Shown here in pieces: positions 10,052 through 21,409 of a stretch of 64,000 bases of DNA. Position 1 is the stretch's first letter; each line of letters begins with the position of its first letter. The stretch is taken from assembly GCA_963932465.1 (NCBI GenBank), contig OZ010791.1, forward strand, positions 155,727,915-155,791,914. The letters are read 5' to 3'. Below the pieces are notes generated by a model, which ran no database searches, was not told the origin of the DNA, and was given only the letters and a program-made list of their open reading frames with translations. The position numbers and the translations under genes were made by a program. This DNA is from Maratus speciosus. Taxonomy: Eukaryota; Arthropoda; Arachnida; Araneae; Salticidae.

Positions 10052-10545
10052 ACGTTAGAGAATTTTCCCACTGAATCCTGAAATATTTACAGACTCTGCT
10101 TTTATGCTACCCTACTTTTCTGACAGGCCAGCTCCTGCCGCACTAAATCTTGAGAACGCCAACAATCCTGAAAAGATTTCAAGCTTTCCTCTATAATCGA
10201 TTGCCCCCCCCCCCAAAAAAAAAAACCCCCCGAAAGCATCTAATCTTCTACACCAACACAGGCTAGCACTTCCAAAGAAGCTGTTCCTTAAGTTCTACTC
10301 AAAATTTCCCTATTGCTTATGAAAAAGCGTTCGTTCTACATCCAAACAAACTTGTCGACACCAGAAAAAGTTAGGACTTTTGCGAAGGCTGCTCCAAGGA
10401 GGCAAACACGGCGTGGAAAGAAAAATAGGAAGTATTGTACTGACTGATTCTCCTGTTAAAAATCAACTGAAAATGGAAAAAGAAAGATTCGTTTAAAAGG
10501 GAAAGCTGCAAAAGGAATCAGATAAAAGGGGCGAGAAAAAACAAA
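10023..10545 (+). pseudogene. pogo/Tigger-type transposase, C-terminal remnant
   Basis: From 10023 one frame reads NIMAGFKR-stop-RIFPLNPEIFTD, followed by an open stretch to a stop at 10194. This matches the block after the DDE domain in pogo/Tigger/jerky transposases (usually ...NI..GF..TGI.PLNP..F.D). From 10361 a second block reads KVRTFAKAAPRRQTRRGKK and, after a +1 frameshift, ILTDSPVKNQLK, matching the family's C-terminal basic segment and its 'ILTDTPEK' motif. The internal stop (10056-10058), the stop at 10194 and the frameshift near 10445 show it is dead. No catalytic Asp residues are identifiable upstream. Orientation and position fit the enclosing element. Confidence 0.85.
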
Positions 10546-11019
10546 ATCCAATCCCGACCAGGGAGCTGTTTGGACCTTTGTCTTGAAATGTAAAATGGAT
10601 TAAAACTGTTTTTTTATGTTACTGTGCATTTAGTTAATAATAAAAAAATACTTATTAATTAACAAGCAAAATTTATTACCTATGTTTTACCATTTAAAGT
10701 ATAGTTGGAAAACTTGCCCCTGACCATTTTTAGTAGGCTGGAAAACTTGCTCCGCATACGGGGCACATTTTCCAACGTAACACGATTAGACTTAAACATT
10801 TTTTTGTGAAAAAGTATATTTAGTTTTTTGAAAAATAATTGTGCCAGTTTGTACAGAAAGGTCTGAGGAATACTATGATATCCTGTAGATATCAAAATAG
10901 TTAAAAATAAAAAATACAAAAATAAAATTATAAAAAGTTGGAAAACTTGCCCCGGTCTCCCCTATAATTTTCTGACACATTAATAGAATTCCTTTTTTAT
11001 CGCAAAAGCATGGCACTTG

Positions 11020-11061
11020 AAGGGCTGACTATTCAAGCTATTCGGAATTGAATGGTGTTTT

Positions 11062-11109
<48 letters not shown>

Positions 11110-11627
11110 AAATGAATTACTTGTCGGATTATAAGCGATTGATATCACGTGACGGTAGGGTAGGGTTGGGTTGGGTTGATTGTTGACGGACAATTTTCTA
11201 CACGAGGGATATTGTCCCTGGGGGGAGTGCCTTCCGTGGAGGTCTTTCTAAGGGAACCTAATCCGTATTAACGCATGGAAATTTACGGTTCGAAGAAAAC
11301 CACGAAAACTCCGAACGATTAGGCCGACGGGCGCGATTGGGTTCGAACCCAGCACCTCCCGTCTACCAGCTTCGAGAGCAGAACCTCTCAGCCACTGGTG
11401 GGGCTCTCACGTGACGGTAGATTTTTCTCCTTTCCCACACTATCGTCTCAGGAAATTCGGTTTAAAACGCAAACTTTAACAGAATTCTCTGAAAGACCTC
11501 CTGCCTTTAACAAAATATGGACATCATTCAATTACAAAGTTTCTGAAAAAGAAAATCTGCCAATTTCATGCGTTTCAGAACAAAAATGAATTAAAAAATG
11601 TGTCAGAAAGTAGCTCATTTGAATTTG
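11020..11627 (+). repeat. Dispersed repeat R1, copy 3, interrupted by a SINE
   Basis: R1 sequence occurs at 11020-11158 and resumes at 11407-11627, with the SINE at 11159-11406 between. It lies just outside the pogo-like element. A T-tract of about 38 bases (11068-11105) sits within it. Confidence 0.8.
11159..11406 (-). mobile_element. tRNA-derived SINE, full-length copy
   Basis: Read on the minus strand from 11406: a GGCCCCACCA-like head, a polymerase III A box (TGGCTGAGAGG) and a B box (GGGTTCGAACCC), then a tRNA-unrelated body (cgttcggagttttcgtgg, gttaatacgg, ttcccttagaaagac), ending in short CCAAC/CCTAC repeats. The 14-bp target duplication tcacgtgacggtag lies at 11145-11158 and 11407-11420, so both ends are exact. 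The A box resembles class II (Leu/Ser-like) tRNAs. It inserted into R1. Two further copies occur at 15124-15362 and 56068-56261. Confidence 0.92.
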
Positions 11628-11659
11628 AGAACAAATTATTATTATTACTTTTTTTTTTT

Positions 11660-11702
11660 TTCCCCCGGGTGTGAGGGTGTGTGTGTGTGTGGGGGGGGGG
11701 GT
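11660..11702. repeat. GT/G-rich simple repeat
   Basis: A gtgtgtgtgt run followed by a G homopolymer. Confidence 0.9.
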
Positions 11703-12134
11703 AATTTAAACAGTAGACACCTTGTCACAAAGTAAAAAGTCATGTTCTTTTTCTAAATTATAAAAATAATTTAGAAATAAAAGAGTATTTACATATCGAA
11801 ATTATTTTGACGTTAAATAAAATCTGTCAATAAAACAGCATTTTTAAAGATATAATTATTCTTGCTCTGTTACTCGAATTATTCATTCAAATAATCTAAG
11901 GACGACGAAAAACCAAACAGCATAGTATTCTGATTTCACATTTATATGAAAAAGAATCAACAACATAATATATTAATGCATTAGAATGCATGAATACAAT
12001 TTCTCTGGCAACATAATTCATCATATATTATCACGTAAGTATTATCGGGGTAAACGCGATTTCCCTCCAATGTAGTATAATTGCACGTAATTAGATGACG
12101 CCACAAATAAACCAGGCACGTAAATAGATGAGTG
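11703..12134. other. AT-rich DNA, no gene seen
   Basis: No coding frame or element boundary identified. Confidence 0.55.
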
Positions 12135-12140
12135 GATATG

Positions 12141-12294
12141 CATAGCCGCCAACTTTTGCGCTTTTTTGATACTACTAAAATTTAAAAGAAATTTTTGGAC
12201 TTACCTATTTGGAGATTTCGCCGATTAAATATGTCGAAGTTAACTATTAAAATTTTGCAGTAAGAAAAAAAAAAAGTAAAAGTTGACAGCTATA
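12141..12294. mobile_element. Short CATA-family member, 154 bp
   Basis: The left end CATAGCCGCCAAC matches the reverse complement of the right end, TATAGCTGTCAAC, at 10 of 13 positions and resembles the ends of the elements at 6283-7622 and 59008-60366. Flanks gatatg (12135-12140) and catatg (12295-12300) agree at five of six bases, consistent with a 6-bp duplication. It shares the ttttggac motif about 52 bp from the left end but has no minisatellite, so it looks like an internal-deletion derivative. Confidence 0.6.
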
Positions 12295-12299
12295 CATAT

Positions 12300-12900
12300 G
12301 CAACATTGTGTTTTATTATTTTTTTTATATCGGGTGCAATGTTTGAATTCATTCATAGGATATTTATTAAATCACTGTTAATACACGGTTTTCTTAATGC
12401 TTTGTAATTAAATAACTTGCTAAGCTCGGAATGGTCATTATTTAAAATATTTCATTTTCCCCGACAGGTAACACTACCCCCCCCCCCCCCCCCTTATTTC
12501 AACCAAACACAGTTTCCCTGATTTTTAGAAAACTTCTACGGTTATCCTTTGCTCACAAAAAATACCGTAAATTGACACTCTGGGGGAAGTGGGAGGGTTA
12601 ATTGGATGTTGGACACACATATACAATAATAAAAATATACGTTTTAAATCATGTCTTGGCTCCCGGGTATACTGACTTTAGAGTACTAATGTGATGATAC
12701 ACCGAGGATTGTTGAATTACGTAAATATTACTTTCAACACAATAGAACTAGGGCTGATTTATTTGTTTATTTGGGGTGTGGGGGGGTGGGGGGTGGAGAA
12801 GGAATAATTAGACCAGGATCTTAGTTTACAGTACTTAAAAACACTTATTTTATTAGCAGGTCTCTCCCGCCGCCTTCCCCACAACTTTATAAATCTTTCT
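12300..12900. other. No gene seen
   Basis: Contains a C homopolymer (about 12476-12492) and G/C-skewed patches around 12770-12800. No element ends recognised. Confidence 0.5.
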
Positions 12901-12911
12901 ATACTTATAGT

Positions 12912-13583
12912 CAGACTTAGATAAAATGTAAAACTGTCTGCGAACTCAAATAATTTCTTTAAAATTTTCTGCAAAAAAAAAAAACGCCGCGCTCCTCCCG
13001 AGTCCTATATTGCGGCCAACAGCAAAAATGAAAAGTTATATACAAGCACATAAACATTCGCTAAAATTCCCAACCAAATAAACTTTATTTAAAAAGAGAT
13101 CAACATTTAACATTTATTTTTTAACACAAAATTTATTTTTAATCTGTTAAATTAATCTGCAAAGCCTAACATAATCTGCAGCACCCGCGTCGGTGCTGCA
13201 CTGTTTCTGCTAACGGCCCTGGCAGGAGGGGGGGAAAAAAGGAATAGCACCCGCCGTTCCGGCATAAGCACCGCACTTACAATATTTTTAAGTTTTTAAC
13301 TCGTATGAGCCACGGCGCTTCTTCCAAAAAATACTGTACTATGGTACATGGCAAATACTTTCTAGCAAACTTTTTTTTTTCTCTCCAGTTGAAAAATAGC
13401 CTACAGACCTTGTGGATAGTCTGCAACGTGCGTTACACCGATTCTGCGCCTGGGGTCTTGTTAATTTCTTTTTTTTTAAATAAATAAACTTGTAAAAAAA
13501 AAAAAAACCATCAAAACTGTCTGCAAACTTTGAAAATTTTCTGCGAACGGCGTTTGCATGTTCGTCTATATTATCTGACTCTG
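12912..13583. mobile_element. hAT-type non-autonomous element, 672 bp
   Basis: Ends are CAGACTTAGATAAAAT (left) and, reverse-complemented, CAGAGTCAGATAATAT (right). The flanking 8-bp duplication cttatagt is perfect (12904-12911 and 13584-13591). An 8-bp duplication and CAG-starting ends are characteristic of hAT. The interior has GC-rich patches, including a palindromic gcagcacccgcgtcggtgctgc-type motif near 13180-13202, and no transposase. Confidence 0.85.
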
Positions 13584-13599
13584 CTTATAGTAAATAACT

Positions 13600-14785
13600 A
13601 AAACATTAATCTCCGCATTTGTGCAACGGAAAATATATCATTTTCATGCAAATACACAATTTTTTTCCAGCTTTATGAATACAAATGTAATTTTATAGCG
13701 TGATTTCTGGCTGATGGTAGTGTTCTGACATTCTGAGTTTAGCACGCCCCCTCCCCACCCCCCTGATATTAAATTATATTTGAGAAGGAAAAAAAATAAA
13801 AATTTTAAATACATGTGATAAGCATGCTGTTATAAAGTATAGCATTAGGAATTTTGTTTTCAAAACTCAAGCGACAGTGAAATTGCTCAATTATTACAAA
13901 TCAACCGAACAAAAAAAATCTATAACAACATTTTTGAAATAGTTCTTGGAAAATAAATACATAAAATACTCAATATCCATGCTACAATAACAATTCAACA
14001 ATTTAAAATAGCTGAAATTTTTTTTTCGACATAGTATAAATGCCATTACGACTATTACGAAATTTATTACGACTGTATTCTTCATCTACACCTCTCTCTC
14101 TCTAAACTACAAGCATTATTACGAGGGAATACATTAACCTTTTTAAAAAGTTCAAAAATACCCTCATTTTTGAATGAATGCCTAATGAGAGCAACCCCCC
14201 CCCCCCCTCCAACCATTGTCGAGCTATTCATAATTCATATACTAGTTTATGTATAACAATATCCGATATAATTCATTCCGGGTAAAAAAAAAAAAAAAGC
14301 GGATGACGTCATCTAATGAAGGCATCATTAAATAGGGTGGGAGTCACGATAAAAATGTCATGCAAGCTGTATTATGTGCAAATTACGACTCTGTTCCGAG
14401 TACATTGGGCTGGCTAGACTTTGAAACAAATAAAAAGATCACGAATCATAACTTTTTAGAGGTTAGGCAACAGTTTCTAAAACAATTTTTTTTTTAATCT
14501 TATGGAGTTGAAACTCGAGATAAGGAAACTGAAATGAATGGAAGCATCATTATGCATGTCATTATAAATCATTATGTAATTTGTTTTGTTTTAGTTAGTA
14601 AAAATAAAAAACGAATCAAACACAAAAACGAAATACAACACAGAATGAGGATACATATCCCAAAAAATATGTTTCCTTTGAATTTTGCTCGGCATTTTTG
14701 GTACAGCTTCTTTTTGGGAAAAGTTTAATAGCCAAATACAAGTACTATGCTATGATCAACTGCCTAATAAATACGCCTTCTCAGC
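13600..14785. other. AT-rich DNA, no gene seen
   Basis: Holds a CT microsatellite at about 14090-14104, a C homopolymer near 14195-14208, and the 12-bp palindrome gatgacgtcatc at 14302-14313. No coding frame stands out. Confidence 0.55.
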
Positions 14786-14792
14786 AGTAATA

Positions 14793-15551
14793 CAGTAGAA
14801 GATCTTTATAACGCAATTCTATATAACGCAATTTTCCATATAACGCACAACTTCTCAAATGTAAACAATTATTTTTGCAGTTAAAAAGCACCTGCACTTT
14901 GACATTGTAAAATATTGCTACTCTCTAAAGGACTAAATTTGATACATTAGTTCAACTGTATCTTCTAATTTAAGACCTTTTTAGTGAAAAAATGCTATTA
15001 TTACGATAAACATTTCTGAAAATGTCTAATATAAGGGATTGTTGTGTCAGTTATATTTGGATCATGTTTATAAAGTAAATTTAACAATGTCTGACCTATA
15101 TTATACAAAAATTTATAATTTGGTTGGTTGGTTGTATTTATGACGGCCAATTATCTGCACGAGGGATATAGGCCCAGGGGGGCGTGCCCTTCGTGGGGGT
15201 CTTTCTAAGGGAACCTAACCCGTATTAACGCTTGGAAATCCAAGGTTCGAAGAAAACCACGAAAACTCCGAACGATTAGGACGACGGGCGCGATTGGGAT
15301 CGAACCCAGCACCTCCCGTCTACCAGCTTCGAGAGCAGAACCTCTCAGCCACTGGTGGGGCCATTTATAATTTGGATAACTCTTGGTAACAAGGAATGCA
15401 GTATAAAGATATTCTAATGTATTTTGATGTGTTTCAGACATATTTGGCTATGTTTACAAGGTGAATTTAATGATGTGATCCATATAACGCAAAATTCTAT
15501 ATAACGTACAACCTTGCGTTTTTAGGTTTGCGTTATAAAGATCTTCTACTG
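14793..15551. mobile_element. pogo-type MITE interrupted by a SINE
   Basis: 14793-14816 and 15528-15551 are perfect 24-bp inverted repeats starting cagtagaagatctttataac. Both are flanked by TA (14791-14792 and 15552-15553). Short ataacgcaa motifs are repeated just inside each end. CAGT...TATAACG termini with TA duplication are typical of pogo/Tigger-derived MITEs. Without the SINE the element is about 510 bp. It is non-coding. Confidence 0.92.
15124..15362 (-). mobile_element. tRNA-derived SINE, full-length copy
   Basis: Same family and orientation as the copy at 11159-11406, with A box TGGCTGAGAGG and B box GGGATCGAACCC as read here. The tail is a CCAAC-type repeat. The 13-bp target duplication atttataatttgg is at 15111-15123 and 15363-15375. 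It sits inside a pogo-type MITE. Confidence 0.92.
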
Positions 15552-15559
15552 TATATAAT

Positions 15560-16300
15560 AACCACGGGAGGAAGCAATTTCTAAACTATGATTTAATGGT
15601 TTTCTAATGGCTGATGATGTCCCAATAATAATCATCTTAATAGAGCTTTTATTTATTTATTGTTTTGTTTTATTTGCACAATATAAGAAATACTGCGAAT
15701 CAAACTGTGGTATTACTTACATAATACCACAAGCTGATCATTCGCCAATTTTTAATATGGCCTTTAGAACATACACATAAACCGTATATTTTTATTTCCT
15801 TTTTCCCGGGCACACCACCCCAGAATTAAAAACTTCCACTTTTTGAAATTTCTAAAAAATACCCGACGGTGCCGGTATATGGCTACCAGTGCAGGATATT
15901 TTGATAAATCAAACGCATTAAATGAAAAATAGAACTTCTGAAATTACTACTACACAGCATTATCACTAAAAATTCGATATTACGAAGTTCAGAGCAGAAG
16001 AAAACAATTATCTGAGCGATAAAGCTGAACCTGAACAATTCGCATCTTGCAGCAAGTTTTATCTTATTTGTGTTTACTTTCAGAGATAAACCACAAATAT
16101 GAATACACAATAATGCAATCCTCGCAACTGAAAATCATTTCCCATACTTTTGACAGAAATGGCTGGAATTTCGTAAGTAAATAACAGTCATGCGATGTTC
16201 CTAAATTACGTAATCTTCAACATGGGATTCCATCTGACAGAATATGCAAAAGAATAAAAAACAGAATTTATTTTTATTTCCAATCTCTACAAGGATTAAC
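15560..16300. other. AT-rich DNA, no gene seen
   Basis: No recognisable coding frame or element boundary. Confidence 0.55.
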
Positions 16301-16304
16301 TATA

Positions 16305-17440
16305 TTACACTTCTAAATTCGAGGAACAAACATATAAAAATGAGATATTTTATCGTCTGCTAAAATTCCTTTGAAATTGCTTCCGCAAACATTTAAAATG
16401 CAAAGCAAATATATTCCTCATAACTTTGACCGAAAGCACAGAATTTTCGCAACATAAAGAGAATATATATGTAGGAGGAAAAGAGCGCCAGAAATAAATA
16501 AGGTGATAATACATAAGGCAATTTCTGTTTCGGAAGCTAAACAGCAGGGGATATATTCCTTAGAGCAATCCCCATTTGGATACTGTTTTGTTCTTGGTTA
16601 TTAGAACTGTCTCATAGGGACAAAAGGTAGTTTTTCTTCCGCTTTTCTGTTTGGGTAATTCAACACAGTTTGCTTTTATAGGGAATTTTTTTCAAGAAGA
16701 TATCTCATATCAAAATAAAAGCATAATTGAGGTTGTATTCGTTTTTACTGTTAGATTTTCTCTCATTTTTAAATCAGCATATAAACAGAATAATTAAATT
16801 CAATTAGTATACGTAAATATTTTGTTTTTACATATAACTTTAACATGAGAGCGCTGATTTATGTTTGAAAATTACACTTCTAAATTCGAGGAACAAACGT
16901 ATAAAAATGAGATATTTTATCGTCTGCTAAAATTCCTTTGAAATTGCTCCCGCAAACATTTAAAATACAAAGCAAATATATTCGTCATAACTTTGACCGA
17001 AAGCACAGAATTTTCGCAGCATAAAGAGAATATATATGTAGGAAGAAAAGAGCGCCAGAAATAAATAAGGCGATAATACATAAGGCAATTTCTGCTTCGG
17101 AAGCTAAACAGCAGGGGATATATTCCTTAGAGCAATCCCCATTTGGATACTGTTTTGTTCTTGGTTATTAGAATTGTCTCATAGGGACAAAAGGTAGTTT
17201 TTCTTCCGCTTTTCTGTTTGGCTAATTCAGCAAAGTTTGCTTTTTTATAGGGACTTTTTCCAAGAAGATACTTTATATCAAGGTAGAAACATAATTGAAG
17301 TTGTTACTGTTGGAAGCTTTTCTTTCATTTTTAAATCAGCATACAAACAGAATAATTCAATTGAATTTGTACACATATTTTGTTTTTACACTTAACTTTA
17401 GCAAGAGAGTACTTATCTATGTTGAAAATGTTTTCAAGAA
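16305..17440 (+). repeat. Tandem duplication, 568-bp unit x2
   Basis: The block beginning ttacacttctaaattcgagg at 16305 starts again at 16873. High similarity runs through cgaaagcacagaattttcgc, gaaaagagcgccagaaat and gggacaaaaggtag, fading near 17440. No coding frame is shared by both units. Confidence 0.93.
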
Positions 17441-17654
17441 GGTGAAACATTTTATTTTCAAAATAGTCACATTGCAATTTTAGAAGAATTTGATGCAGTC
17501 TGCTTGCTTCACTCGCATTTAGATTTCTACGAAATTGGAATACGCAGTTGAGAAAGATAATAGTAATTTTCTTTTAAGAAATGGTCATAGAATCAACAAA
17601 ATGTTTAATTTTTAGAGAACCATTTCGCAAAATTAGAATCAAATAATTTTCTGT

Positions 17655-18110
17655 TTGAAAATGTGTTCTAAATATAGGCATTAGGCAATGATTAAGCGAA
17701 CAGATAAGTTACAAATAAGATAAAGGATTTTTCTACTTGAAGAACTTTCTCCTTCAAATAAACATAAGAAAAATGTCTGAATAAAATTTTCTCGATTAGA
17801 ATTTACACATTTCAAGATTAATATATTTCAAGAATTGTCAAAGATAAACTGTGGTCTAAATGAAAGCATTGGGCAATGATTGAATGAACAGATAAATTCC
17901 AAATAAGATAAAGGACTTTTCTACTTAAAGAACTTTCTCCTTCAAATAAGCATAATAAGAAAAATGTCTGAATAAAATTTTCTCAATTAGAATTTACACA
18001 TTTCAAGATTAATATGTTTCAAGAATTGTCAAAGAGAAACTGTGTTCTAATTGAAAGCATTGGGCAATGATTGAGCGTACAGATAAGTTACAAATAAGAT
18101 AAAGGACTTC
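17655..18110 (+). repeat. About 190-bp tandem units, about 2.5 copies
   Basis: The motif ggcaatgatt recurs at about 17684, 17872 and 18063 (spacing 188 and 191 bp), with ataagataaagga and aaaatgtctgaataaaattt also repeated. Confidence 0.9.
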
Positions 18111-18229
18111 AACCTCAACAGATTGTATATTCTGGTAGTGTTATCTATAAATATTAGATACACTAAATGGATCTTCTCGCATCATCATGTTTACCTTGTC
18201 AAATGGAATGCGAAGGCAATCCACACGTA

Positions 18230-19759
18230 GATGTAATCTGTACCTTTTCTGCTATCGAATAGGAAAACAGACATGAAGATATCTCGTCGCAGATAAGTGC
18301 CGCATGTCTTGAATGGCAATACGTCGGTAGATATTAAAGCCAAAGTCTTCAAAGAAGGTTATAGTATGTACAGCTAAGTAAGGATAAATATTTGCAAAAG
18401 TAATTGAGTGTAATCGCAAAGTGGGAGGAACACGCATCAAAATTGTCTTAAGGTCCTCTAAAATGTCCAGCTCCTTGCGAAATTCAAGCAGCGAAAGATC
18501 AAAAATATACTCCAGATAAAGATCCCCCCCCCTCCCCCCATATGAGTAAAAACAATTGATGAGAAGATTATATTGAGACATCTATAAAATTTTGACCAAT
18601 GCAGCTTGCACTTCAGCACTGCTTTCTTTCTTTTTATTGATACTTTAAAGTAACTGAATCATAGGCTCCTTGCGAAATTCAAGCAGCGAATGACCAAAAA
18701 TATTCTCCTGATAAAGATTTCCTTTCGACTTGAGTAGAAACAATTGAGGAGAACATAGATATTGAGACATTTATAAAATTTTGATCAATGCAGATTGCAC
18801 TTCAATATTTTTTCTTTCTTTTTATTAATACTTCAAACTAACTTAATCATACGCCCCTTGCGAAATTCAAGCAGCGAAAGACCAAAAATATTCTTCTGAT
18901 AAAGATTTCTCATCGAATTGAGTAGAAACGATTTATATTGAAGTATTTATAAAATTTTGATCAATGCAACTTGCACTTCAGTATTTTTTTTTAAATTTTT
19001 GTTAATACTTCAAACTAACTGAATTATAGACTCCTTGCGAAATTCAAGCAGCGAAAAACCAAAAATATTCTTCTGATAAAGATTTCCCATCGAATTGAGT
19101 AGAAACAATTGATGAGAAGATATAATGAGACATTTATAAAATTTTGATCAGTGCAGCTTGCACTTCAGTATTTTTTCTTTCTTTTTGTTAATACTTGAAA
19201 CTAACTGAATCGTTACTATCTCTATCTTTAAAAAAAGGAAGTACATTTTTATTATCCATATATTATATATGGTATCATCATCCTCCCACTTTGCTATTGC
19301 GCTCAATTACTTTTGCAAAAATTTATCCTAACTTTAGTTGTCTATAACCTTCTTTGAAGACTTTGGCTTTAAGATCTAATTCTTATTTAAGAGGGTCCGG
19401 GACACAAAAATCTTCAAATTTTGCAAAAACATTTTATTTCATTAAAAATTTCTGTGTTTTCCTGCTTAAAATGACATTTAAATCATGTTTCTATCTGAAA
19501 TAGAACAAAAAATATTAATTTTTTGTTTTGGTTTGTTTTCAAAATCTAGCTCTCAAGCAATGGCCGTCATGGAATAGACTTCTTGTAAAAATGCATTTTT
19601 GTTCATGATAGGTTTTTTCACCATTTCTCGTATTTTAAATTCTTATAACTCGTGAACCGTTAAAGATAAACGGTTCAAACTTGGAACATATCTTTTTCAA
19701 TTGTTTTACTTTAATTTTGATTCAGCATATTTGAAAAAAATATTTACTTTTGAAATTAC

Positions 19760-19799
<40 letters not shown>

Positions 19800-21400
19800 G
19801 CACCACTTTTTTCTAACTTTTTTCGTTAAATATTTTTAATTTTTTTTATAAATTAGTATTTTTAAAAATGCTGAATCAAAATCAAAAATTATATATTTTT
19901 GTTTATTTAAATGAAAAAAAAAATTGAAATTCTATAAATAATATTTCGAGTTTATAACGATTTTAAATTACCCCACTTTAATAAATTTTAAATTTATTTA
20001 TTTATTTTTTTTATGAGAAGTTTTATCATGTGATTTTGTTTACAAATGATAAGGTTAACACCAGCACAAAAAAATTCAGAATTTTAACTCAATAAATAAA
20101 AATTATTTTAAAATGTGTCCCGGACCCCCTTAACTTTGTATAACATTTTTAAGAGACTCTGTCTTTATGATCTTCCGACTTATTCGCATTCAAGACATTG
20201 GTCACTTGCTTGTGTTGAGATATATTCATAAAAATATAGAAGTATATTTTTATTATCCATATATTATATATGGTATCATCATCTCATATCATCCTCCCAC
20301 TTTGCGATTCCGCTCAATTACTTTTGCAAACATTTATCCTTACTTTAGTTGTCTATAACCTTTTTTGAAGACTTTGGCTTTTAGATCTAATTCTTATTTA
20401 ACTTTGTATAACATTTTTAAGAGACTCTACCTATATGATCTACCGCCTTATGCGTATTCCAGACATTTGTCACTCGCTTATCTTGATATATATTCATAAA
20501 AATATAGAAGTATATTTTAATAATCCATTTTATTATTCTTATTTTATTATAGCGCAAGATTTGGCAAGTGCAATGCCAAATTTTAAGATACATATTATGA
20601 CATTTATAAAATTATGATCTATGCAACTTGCACTTAAGTATTTTTTTCTTTCTTTTTATTAATACTTCAAACTAACTGAATCATACTATGTCTATCTTTA
20701 AAAAAAGAAGAACATTATTATTATCACGCAAGGAAACATGCATGAAGATATCTCAACACAAGCAAGTGCCCCATGTCTTAAACGACAATAAGTAGGTATA
20801 GCTCAAAGTCAGTGCAATAAGAATACAAGTTTTGCAAAAATAATTCAAAATTAATATAAAGTGGGAGGAATACTATTGAAAAATAAACTGCAAGTTCTCC
20901 AAAATATTCGTGCGAAATCCTTTTGATAAAGATGTTCCAATTAAAAAAAAAATAAATTTCAAGTTGAATAAAAAAAAAAGCAAATGTTGAAAACATATTT
21001 CAACATTTCATAAAACTTTAAATAATTGACCTTTTTTAAAAAAAAACTAAATTGAAACGAAATATCTATCCTTTTAAAAAAAGCACCGATAGATTATCAA
21101 ATAACAAAACACGCAAAGATATCTCAATACAAGTAAGTACAGCATGTCTTAAAACGACAATATAAGTAGGCAGATCTCAAAAGTACAGTGCCTTGAAAAA
21201 GAAAAACTTTATACACCGCTAAGTAGCAATAAATATTTGCAAAATAATTCAAAATTAAGATAAAGTGGGAGGAAATTAATTCAAAAATAAACTGTAAGTC
21301 CTCCAAAATGTCAAGCTTCTTGCGAAACTCGAGCTGGCCACTATTTCGACTGATAAAGATTTTCTCATTAAATATCCTCTTGAGTTAGGAAGAAACAACA
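18230..21400. repeat. Diverged tandem and inverted family with a recurring protein-like motif
   Basis: On the minus strand, the segment encoding LLEFRKELDILEDL at about 18450-18530 recurs in part at about 18666, 18853, 19031 and 21310 (spacing about 175-195 bp among the first four). A second block, reading PPTLRLHSITFANIYPYLAV on the minus strand near 18340-18430, recurs inverted at about 19285-19340 and 20295-20350. The longest frame is 18252-18581 (-, 109 codons). I do not recognise the protein. Differences between copies are mostly amino-acid changing and several copies are broken, so this may be pseudogene debris or simply non-coding tandem DNA. Confidence 0.6.
19391..20129. mobile_element. 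TTAA-flanked element (Kolobok/piggyBac-like), 739 bp
   Basis: Ends are GAGGGTCCGGGACACA and TGTGTCCCGGACCCCC (reverse complement GGGGGTCCGGGACACA). They are flanked by TTAA at 19387-19390 and 20130-20133. The neighbouring paralogous copy at 20380-20420 reads through the same site with one TTAA (20398-20401) and no insert, which proves the boundaries. The interior has a T-tract (about 19764-19795) and no transposase. Confidence 0.92.
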
Positions 21401-21409
21401 ATTGATGAA

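Larger units (their letters stand above)
8846..10962 (+). mobile_element. pogo/Tigger-like (Tc1/mariner superfamily) element, 2.1 kb, decayed
   Basis: 8846-8871 and 10937-10962 are perfect 26-bp inverted repeats (beginning ggggagaccggggcaagt), flanked by TA at 8844-8845 and 10963-10964. Degenerate copies of the terminal motif (tggaaaacttgcccc) recur inside at about 9651-9695 and 10705-10780. The element carries remnants of a pogo-type transposase C-terminus on the plus strand (10023-10545) and an R1 copy in its left half (8973-9397). TA duplication, TIR and transposase type all agree. It is not autonomous: frames are broken and the N-terminal and catalytic parts are not recognisable. Confidence 0.9.

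Noticed and set aside
11156..11180. Telomere-like tagggttgggttggg repeat
   Set aside because: It is the degenerate CCAAC-type tail of the SINE read on the opposite strand, not a telomeric array.
11339..11400. A functional tRNA gene (A and B boxes present)
   Set aside because: The boxes belong to a SINE flanked by a 14-bp target duplication, with the same body in two other copies. The cloverleaf is not a complete functional tRNA.
14302..14313. TGACGTCA palindromes as CRE promoter elements (also 61111-61118 and near 26971)
   Set aside because: An 8-bp motif is expected by chance a few times in a window of this size when both strands are counted, and no promoter or gene lies nearby.
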